This document shows, one piece after another, positions 56,871 to 64,000 of a stretch of DNA of 64,000 bases (positions are counted from its first letter, which is position 1; each line of letters starts with the position of its first letter). Below the pieces are notes generated by a model. It was not told where the DNA came from. It searched no databases and worked only from the letters and a program-made list of their open reading frames with translations. Both the position numbers and the translations under genes were made by a program. This DNA comes from Diplolepis rosae (Eukaryota > Arthropoda > Insecta > Hymenoptera > Diplolepididae), in NCBI GenBank assembly GCA_030998225.1, contig JAPYXD010000308.1, positions 8,132,001 through 8,196,000 on the forward strand, read 5' to 3'.

Positions 56871-58126
56871 TTTTTGCAATTACCGATTCCTTTTAATTTG
56901 GTTAAGGCGTTTTGGATATCTAATACATATTTGAACCTCAACCCTTTTTTGATTGTCGATTGAGATTCTTTAGATTCGAGTGTTTTGAATGCTTCGTGGC
57001 AGAGGTTTTACAAATCGATCAAATATCACACACGATCGGTTCCTAGGTTATAGCGCGATTGTACTGACCTAAAAATTAAGTAATCAACCTTGTTGGTGAT
57101 AAAATTTGTTCGTTTCCGGACGTAACAGTCTATTTACTCCAGTGCGTATGTTTCGTTCCGCATGTATAAATTTAGAGTTAACGTATGTAAAAATGTCCAT
57201 ATTTTGAACTTCTGAATGTTTATTTTCTAAAAATGAATTTCCAGTTCTGGTTTCAAAAATTAATAATTTTGGATGTTCGGTTCGTATTCAAACGTAACTA
57301 CAAACGGGTTTCCTTGTTTTTTCAGGGAGTACAAAAGTTATATCTTTAGTAGTTAATAAATAAACGGTTTCAGAAATGTCTGTCGTGTTGTCATGTATTT
57401 TATTTACTGGTAATTCATAGATAACTTCATATTTATTAAAATTACATGCGTCATTAGGTAATGTATTCCAGAATATTTGTCCATATTCCACATCTGTACA
57501 GTATGTGTTAGAAAATGTGCATATTATACTAGATCCTAATTGAATTTTATTTGAATTTAAATTTTAATAGTTGCGTAATGTTCTTGCAAAGTTATTTTGA
57601 ATATTGCTTGGATTACGACATCATTCCATGTTTCATATGGGTCAGAAAATTGTCTACTAGTACAGTCTCTGTTAGGTGTTAGAGTACCTGCTAAAGTAAC
57701 GCTATGAAATGCAGTTTCGTTTACTTTTAATTTTGACATCTGAAGGGAAGGTGTTACCAAATATGTTCTTATTGTGTGCATTTGGTAACATTGATCTCGT
57801 GTAACATCTTGTATATATTCGCTATGGCCATTTGCAACTATGGAAATGTGTAAGTGCATACCACAATAAGAAATAGTATATCGAATTTCTACTTTGCATT
57901 GTATTACTTTTGTATTTGAAAATCCAGTTAATTGTAAAAGTTGTATATAAGATCTTTCAACGTGTACTTGAGATCGAGGTAGATCGCATTCTCTTACCTC
58001 TAGTAAAGATAATGTCGTAATATTAGATTGATTTGAACCGCAATCAAATCCTATGATGGCGTAGACTGTTGTTATGTAGTTGAAGTTGCAAATGAGCAAT
58101 GCCAAGAGGAAGCCTCGTAATCCCAT

Positions 58127-58749
58127 CTTTGGAAAAAAGAGGTTCCAATAAGCAGCTTATTTTTCTTCATAATATAGGAATAGAAAAATGTATTATCGTT
58201 ATATGTGTATATTTTTTGAAGTTATATTGATTTACGTTTTGTATTTTGTGTTCCTAGTTCATTATATCCAACATGTCGGCTATGAACATGTGTTCTGATA
58301 GCCGTAAACTGAGAGTTAAATTTTTGTATTCTTTCGGTCCTCTTGTTTTAATTGTTGATAAAATGTCTTATTGTATCTGGGTTATTTAGGTTTCTGCTCC
58401 ATGTCAACTTGGTTAAAAATCCCAGTTTGAATTAAACATGGCCAGAGAGCTACCATGTTGATAAAACAGGGAACTATTTCAATGAGGTCATCTATACGTT
58501 TGCGATGAATTTGTTCCATTATATCTGGAATAATGTGTAATGTATGAAATTTCATGATATTTATTTTGTTTTATATATATATATATATTTTTTCATTAAA
58601 ATTTTTTATTTTTTTTCATTTTTACTATTTATCGACAAATTAAAATTTCGAATTCTTGTTTAAACTGAATATGTATATATATAAATATTTTTTTATAATT
58701 TAAGTAAAGATATTTTTGTTTTTATTTTTATTTATCTACTTTTGCACTT
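58127..58749 (-). other. region between integrase and envelope
   Basis: A 57-codon minus-strand frame starts at ATG 58555 (MKFHTLHIIPDIMEQIH and on to about 58385). It might be a leader or small accessory ORF. The rest is AT-rich with a TA run at 58573. Confidence 0.35.
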
Positions 58750-59842
58750 GCACATGTCAGCGTTTTACTCTATTAATGTGAACTACAGTAGGTTTGTCTT
58801 TATAGCTTATTTTTACATTCCCTTTTCCTAACACTTCCAATATTTCATAAGGCCCTGTATAATGACTGTCAAGTTTTTTAAATTTACCTCCTTTTAATAA
58901 AAATACGTTATCTCCAATTTTTAATTCTAAAGGATTTATTTTTTTATCATAATATAATTACGATTTTTCTTTTGCTGAAATAAGAATCTCTCTTGCTTGT
59001 GTTCGCATTTCATGTAATTGTGTTACGAAATTAATTAAATAATCGTCATACGTTTGTAATTTTTTCTTGTTATGATAAAGGTTCACTGGAAGCTTCACGA
59101 GCTAGTTTACCAAAAACCAATTCATGGGGTGTGCATTTTGTGCCTTCATGTACACTAGTATTATACGAGAACATTGCTAGTTCAAGGCAATTATCCCATT
59201 CTGAATTTTTTGCAACAAATTGTTTGAGATATTCTCCTAAAACATGATGTGAACGTTCTAATGGCCCGTTTGATTGAGGGTAAAAGGCTGTGGTACGAAA
59301 TTGTTTAATTCTAAAACGTTTTGCCAATCTTTTTAATAGGTTACTTGAAAAATCTCTGCCTTGGTCAGTAAGTACTCCTTTCGGTGATCCAAATATGCAA
59401 ATAAATTTTATTACGAAAGCATCTGCTATCGTACTAGCTTGGTGATTAGTAAGAGGTATATTGCCAAAGAATATTTTGTGAAATTGTCTTTTATTGTCTG
59501 AATATATAAGTTACGAGATTTTGTCTCAGGTAGTGGACCAACAATGTCCATTAATATTTTTTCAAAAGCAGTAGTGGGTGTGTCAATGATTACCATAGGA
59601 TTTTTTGTTTCGACTCTGATTAATTTTCTCAGTTGACATTGTAAACACCCTTGAATATATTTTTGAATGTCTACTTTCATATTATCCCAAAAAAATGTTT
59701 GGCGAATTTGACTATAAGTTTTTGTGCTGCCTTTATGGCCTCCTAATGCTGAAGAATGAGCTTCTTCAATTAAATGAGTTCGCATAATTTTTGTAGTTGA
59801 ATTTGAAAAATTGAATCGAAAATTAACTTCACTTCTTCCCAA
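58750..59842 (-). pseudogene. gypsy integrase
   Basis: On the minus strand 59842-59426 encodes the zinc domain (H and H in LIEEAHSSALGGHKGS, then CLQCQ) and the first catalytic Asp (LMDIVGPLPE). Frame breaks remove part of the core. 59327-59070 encodes TTAFYPQSNGPLERSHHVLG, which contains the catalytic Glu, and the LVFGKLARE motif. 58970-58760 gives the C-terminal domain in another frame. It matches the plus-strand remnant at 700-1464 closely. Confidence 0.88.
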
Positions 59843-59876
59843 GGTAAATGATGAATTCTGGAAGTTTTTGAAATAA

Positions 59877-60590
59877 GGGAGATGTACCCGGTACGGGACG
59901 GGTTTTGTTTTTCAGCCATATCTTTTGACTAAGTTAACATTCTGAGTTCATATAGGGATCAAATTAAAGCTAATGTATTTGCGCAACTTTTATTAATTCT
60001 GAAAGATTTCAGTGGCAAAAAGGAATATAAAAAATTGTGTTTTTTCATTATTTCAATCTAATTGACAAATGGACAAAACCAAATAAACATATCAATTGAA
60101 TTATTTAAAAACACTTTAGTTTGATAAAAATGTCGATACATGACAGTACACATGGCAAAAATACATTTTATGTAAAAAAATTCAAGTGTCCGATACCTCC
60201 TGACACAAGTTGTTCCGCACCCGGAACATGACGCCATTTTTAGATGACGCCATAAATTTATGAAATGTTTGCAAATTGGCTCAATGCACAATTTCATCAT
60301 AAAATAGATGGAAAATACTAAATTATATGCAAAACACTCACCTTGTTCTGTTGAATAACTTGGAATAACAGCACTTTGAAAATAATTCGATAAAACTTTT
60401 TAAAATGATTGTCACACACGATGTCTTGAACTAACACAAGGAATGTGACTATTCACATCGGTGTTTTACTAAAAATTAGCTACTGTCATTAGAAACATTT
60501 GGCACTACTTTAATTGGCCATATTGGTATTTTAACATTAAAAGAATCAGCTGTTCCGCAACTTGTACTATCCCGCAACTGGTACACCTCC
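59877..60590. mobile_element. 714-bp TIR element, GGGAGATGTACC ends
   Basis: Left GGGAGATGTACCCGGTACGGGA and the right complement TCCCGCAACTGGTACACCTCC are imperfect inverted repeats. No long frame, no clear duplication. It interrupts pol just upstream of the integrase zinc domain. Confidence 0.65.
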
Positions 60591-61328
60591 ACTACTAATT
60601 GATCGTAATTTAAATTTTTGAGATAATTCATGTAATGAGCGAATTGGTAATTTTATTCAAGTGTAGTACACATGTAATGTGTTTGAAATTAAAAAACGAC
60701 ACTTTCGGACCAAGTCATTTTATTTTAAAAAACAGTTCCAACGTTTCGAGAACACAATGTATCTCCTCATCAGGGAATAAAAGTTCTTATTACCACATTA
60801 GTATTAAATTTGTTAAATCTGTAATAATTAATTATTTTATATCGATTGTAACAGATAAATTATTATAAAAATATTATTATAAAAATGTAAATACATTAAA
60901 ATTTTAATAATAAACATATAAACCATAATAATTTTAAAAAATTTGTATGTTTAAAAAAATATTAAATTTTTTGTTAGGAAGCAAGAGCACACGGCTCTGC
61001 TCCCAACTTAACTGAATTTTAAAATTGTCACTTACTTATTATTATTATATTACAGGAGCGTATCGTCGAAGTTTAAAATTACGGAGTCAATAAGAAGACA
61101 AATTTGTTTATAAATAAATAAAATTTAGGAAACGACATAAGATACGATGACATTCATTTATAAATTAAGTAAGAAATGGAAACCAAAGTATAAGTAAGGG
61201 GAGAAAATATAAAAATAATCGATATAAAAATAATAATAATTTTTCTATTTTTATAAAATTTTTTTATAAAAGGAATTCCAGAATAGCATTATAAGATTGG
61301 TTAAAATGCTCCAAATCTGAAACTTTGT

Positions 61329-62330
61329 TTAGACTATTGTTTTTTTCTTTTTTATGAAAACCATTTCTGCGAAAGATCTTTTTTGAAAGTTTTTTTCTTG
61401 ATGGACAATTTTGAAATCATTCCACAAAATTTCATGTGATGAACTATTATTTTCATTTTCAAGAATGTGTTTTGAAATTACATTATGATATTTTGGGTTG
61501 AGTTTTATGTTATTTTTATGTTCATCTCTACGAATATGTAAAGGTCTTTTAGTCTGTCCCACGTATGTTTTACCACACTTGCAATTAAATTTATAAACTA
61601 CATTATTTTTCTCTGATGAAGATACAGGATCCTTACCTAATCTTACAAACCTGTTTAATTTCGAATTTATTCTGTAAATTGTGTTAATTTGATATTTGTT
61701 TAAAACTCTATTTATATTTTCAGAAATAATACCATAGTAAGGAATTGTGATAATTTTTTCTCTTTCTTTCTTTTCAATGTCTATGTTTTGTTTGGATTTT
61801 GTGATTCTCTCATTTAATTCAATAATTCTCTTATTAATATGTTTTATGATAATATTTTTTGGATAATTATTTAACTCTAAATAGTTCTTAATGATGTATA
61901 AATTTTCATTATGAAAGGATTTGTCAGCAAGTAAGATAGCGGAGTCAACCAAATTTTTTACTATTCCTATTTTGTGTTGTAAAGGATGGTTAGAAAAATA
62001 ATTTAAGAATCTACCAGAATAAGTATTTTTGCGGAACCAATTAGTTTTTATGGAATTATCTTCGTTTTTTATGATGGTTAAATTCAAAAAATTTATCGAA
62101 TTGTGTTCATTTTCCATTTCATATGTAAATTGGAGTCTATCATGATAATTGTTAAATTTGGTTAAGACTTCTTCACTTTTATCTTTCGAAATGAACATAA
62201 TAATACTAATGTGGCAATAAGAACTTTTATTCCCTGATGAGGAGATACATTGTGTTCTCGAAACGTTGGAACTGTTTTTTAAAATAAAATGACTTGGTCC
62301 GAAAGTGTTGTTTTTTAATTTCAAACACAT
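61329..62330 (-). pseudogene. Penelope RT C-terminus plus GIY-YIG endonuclease
   Basis: The reading frame (333 codons) holds the end of a Penelope RT (TYEMENEHNSINFLNLTI, RKNTYSGRFLNYFSNHP), a linker, and the GIY-YIG endonuclease with VVYKFNCKCGKTYVGQTKRP and RRDEHKNN. The CxC pair before the YVGQT motif is typical of Penelope enzymes. The first 40 or so codons are merely the antisense of the terminal repeat, so the Met at 62330 is not a true start. RT motifs including the catalytic YADD are missing (5' truncation). Confidence 0.88.
62222..62260 (+). ncRNA. hammerhead-like ribozyme core in Penelope repeat
   Basis: CTGATGAGGAGA, a loop, TCTCGAAAC gives the CUGAUGA and GAAA cores around a GAGA/TCTC stem, with one extra G before the stem. 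Hammerhead motifs are known in Penelope terminal repeats. The reverse copy is at about 60735-60772 on the minus strand. Confidence 0.45.
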
Positions 62331-62369
62331 TACATGTGTACTACACTTGAATTTGTAATATTCTCGGAC

Positions 62370-63425
62370 GTAAAAAGATTAACATACTGATAGTTTTATA
62401 TTATTTAAAGTTTTGGATAAATTGTCTTTGGTTTCTTATTCCATTGGAAGTGCAAAATAGTAGTAGTTTCTTTTTTTAATCCCTTTTGCTATTCCCTTTT
62501 GTATATGTTTAAATTTTGGTAAATATTCACGTTTTTCTAAGGTTTTTGATCCGTTGTCGCGAGGAGTTCCATTTGTTGTAACAAAATATGCATAATTATC
62601 TTTTCACATAGTTAATGGATCGCGACATTCAAATATATTTTCCCTCGTTATAATTTTTTCTGTTTGAGAGTTTATAGGAGGAGGTTCTGGGGTTGGACGA
62701 TTATCATCATTATTATGATTATCGTCTTTTTCAGAATATTTTTTGAAATCGTGGGTTTAGTTTCAAATTTTATTTAAAATAAGGCTCTTAAAATTTTTCT
62801 TCCAAGTTTTCTTCTTGGTTTTCTTCAAACTTTTCTTCAAAATTTTCCTCGACATTGTCTTCGAAATTTTCTTCAAAATTTTCTTCCAAATTTTCATCAT
62901 AATTTTTTCCATCATTTCCTTCGTGTGAGGTTTCAATATCAATGATTTCGTCCTCTGAGGGTGAAAAATAATTTTCACTTTCTTCGCTTTCAAATTCATT
63001 AATATTTTTTGGCTTCTTGGCATTCTTCTTTTTTCTGTGTCTTGCTTGAGTTTGTCTTAAATAATCTGAATGATCAGGATCAGAGTCGGAATCTAATTCT
63101 ACATTTTTTCGGCTTCCTTTTTGCGTATTGAATTCTGGTAATACGTCTTCATATATTTGTTTTTTTGGTCTACCTCTCTTTCTCTTTGTTTGAGAGGGAA
63201 TATTTTTTAAATTTGTAAGTAGATTTTTCTTTTCCTACCTTGAGGGTTTTTCAAAAGAGGTTTAGAAGACAAATTTTCGTCTACTTTTTCTTGAATTTCA
63301 GTTTGACTCAAATGTTTTCCTTTTTCATGTTGTATTCTCTTCTGAGCTCTTGCAGTAATAGTTTTCCATGATAAATTTTTGTATTTTTTGAAAAACACTG
63401 GACTTAGTAAAAATAGTATCATAAA
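62370..63425 (-). pseudogene. gypsy pol linker: AT-hook, acidic and Pro-rich segments
   Basis: The minus strand encodes a charged stretch between RNase H and integrase. The frame at 63422-63207 is basic. After a frameshift near 63235 it continues with KRKRGRPKKQIYEDV (an RGRPKK AT-hook), then DSDSDPDHSDYLRQ, then an acidic repeat (ENFEENFEDNVEENFEE) to a stop at 62774. Beyond that, a Pro-rich segment (RPTPEPPPINSQTEK) and YFVTTNGTP run to about 62400. The Lys-rich frame at 62763-63023 is a shadow of the acidic repeat. AT-hooks bind the minor groove of AT-rich DNA, so a role in targeting integration is conceivable but unproven. Confidence 0.6.
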
Positions 63426-63660
63426 AATAAATCTTGAATCCAGATTTTTGAATACATTTGTGTATTTTAAAATATTCTTACCAGTCTCACTAAATGATTT
63501 TTCACTAAGAAAGACTTGAAAAAATTATGGAATTTTTGAGACAATATTTAATATTTGGGCTTCCGAAATTTCGCTAAAATGATCTACGTCGTCTGAAACG
63601 ATTCCTGGATTCGATTTTCTTTGTTTGAAAGGTTTTACCTTATTTTCAGAGTTTTCTTGT

Positions 63661-63930
63661 TTATTTCATGTAAAAGTTTTCTTGAGAAGTCATAAAAGTA
63701 TCATTGTCATCAACTTGTAAATATTTTGATTTCTCTTTGTAATCATCAATAGGGTTTCTTGAGAGAGCATCTGCATTTACGTTCATTTTTCCTGCTTTGT
63801 AAATTACATCAAAATCATATTCTGCGAGATTCAATCTCCAACATGAAATTCGTGAACAAGGGTCTTTAGAATTTTGAAACCAAACTAGAGGCTTGTGATC
63901 AGTCACTAAAGTAAATTTCCTTCCATACAA
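63661..63930 (-). pseudogene. gypsy RNase H, C-terminal part
   Basis: Encodes KFTLVTDHKPLVWFQNSKD (conserved TDH) and YKAGKMNVNADALSRNP, the end of the RNase H domain. A stop upstream near 63931 breaks the link to the rest of RT/RNase H, which lies mostly beyond the window. Same family as the remnant at 190-400. Confidence 0.88.
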
Positions 63931-64000
63931 TTAAGGACGAAAATTAGTTACACAAAATATTATCATTAAAATTACTATATCTTTTTTGGTTAGGATACAG

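Larger units (their letters stand above)
54448..57134. mobile_element. composite insertion inside the envelope
   Basis: It ends at 57128 with GGACGTAACA, the same terminal bases as the LTRs ending at 3096 and 34249, so part may be an LTR. It holds a (TA)n run at about 54773-54811, a half copy of the 4621-6111 element and a tandem array. Its left edge could not be fixed. Confidence 0.5.
53560..58126 (-). pseudogene. chuvirus-like glycoprotein envelope of a gypsy element, interrupted
   Basis: From ATG 58126 on the minus strand there is a hydrophobic signal peptide (about residues 1-24) and a Cys-rich ectodomain (58050-57560). Its spacing of Cys and aromatic residues resembles glycoproteins of chuviruses (negative-strand RNA viruses of arthropods). 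The ectodomain continues in other frames to about 57135. An insertion of about 2.7 kb follows (54448-57134). The protein resumes at 54447 and continues past a stop near 53817 to a C-terminal hydrophobic region ending about 53570. It occupies the envelope position, downstream of integrase. Several stops, frame changes and the insertion make it non-functional. The family call is from memory of general features, not a search. Confidence 0.6.
60637..62357 (-). mobile_element. Penelope-like element, truncated
   Basis: Inverted copies of about 165 bases (60637-60800 and 62200-62357) flank an RT-endonuclease frame. Each contains a hammerhead-ribozyme-like core. It interrupts the pol of the minus-strand gypsy between the linker and integrase. 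Confidence 0.85.

Noticed and set aside
60635..60868. 77-codon frame similar to the start of the Penelope ORF
   Set aside because: It is the inverted terminal repeat read through; the same residues open the 62330 frame for the same reason.
62763..63023. Lys-rich 86-codon frame
   Set aside because: Shadow frame of the acidic Glu/Asn/Phe repeat, which reads continuously in the neighbouring frame from the AT-hook segment.

Overview
The window is eukaryotic and almost certainly insect: AT-rich, intron-bearing, and packed with transposable elements of the kinds found in arthropods (gypsy/Ty3 with envelope genes, mariner, hAT, Penelope, many MITEs). There are no bacterial-type operons, and I recognise no rRNA or functional tRNA gene. 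All identifications come from reading motifs, repeats and insertion-site duplications; no database was searched.

Layout. 1-3.1 kb: decayed gypsy pol (+ strand) ending in a polypurine tract and 3' LTR. 3.3-8.35 kb: deleted mariner-type element, a TA-flanked inverted-repeat element, a second gypsy integrase remnant, and an LTR fragment split by a small hAT-type MITE. 8354-18334: a complete but disabled gypsy element with two LTRs of about 1.3 kb, a CCAC target duplication, a TGGCGCCCAAC primer site, gag, protease, RT, RNase H, integrase and an unusual third ORF. A 21-codon ATG exon with a splice donor lies inside its LTR. 18.3-24.4 kb: another gypsy (pol and a baculovirus-F-like envelope) split by at least four nested insertions. 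24.4-33.1 kb: four small, apparently intron-containing genes, including a dsRNA-binding-like protein; a 5.06 kb hAT element with 1.15 kb inverted repeats and an 8-bp duplication sits in a putative 67-nt intron of one of them. 33.4-34.2 kb: polypurine tract and LTR. 34.5-38.9 kb: nested inverted-repeat elements and a deleted mariner. 38.9-42.5 kb: largely featureless. 42.5-44.6 kb: TIR element with a 137-bp tandem array. 44.9-53.4 kb: a THAP-like gene on the minus strand whose exon is split by a 7.07 kb LTR element (duplication GTTC). 53.5-64 kb: a minus-strand gypsy with a chuvirus-like glycoprotein as envelope, broken by a tandem-repeat-rich insertion, a MITE and a Penelope element.

Most interesting are the LTR-encoded leader exon predicted to splice in phase to ORF3, the small-gene cluster lying between an envelope and an LTR, the use of two unrelated viral-type envelopes by neighbouring gypsy elements, and the hAT element whose long inverted repeat seems to replace the end of its transposase. 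The insertions can be put in relative order from what interrupts what. No element in the window appears able to move on its own.
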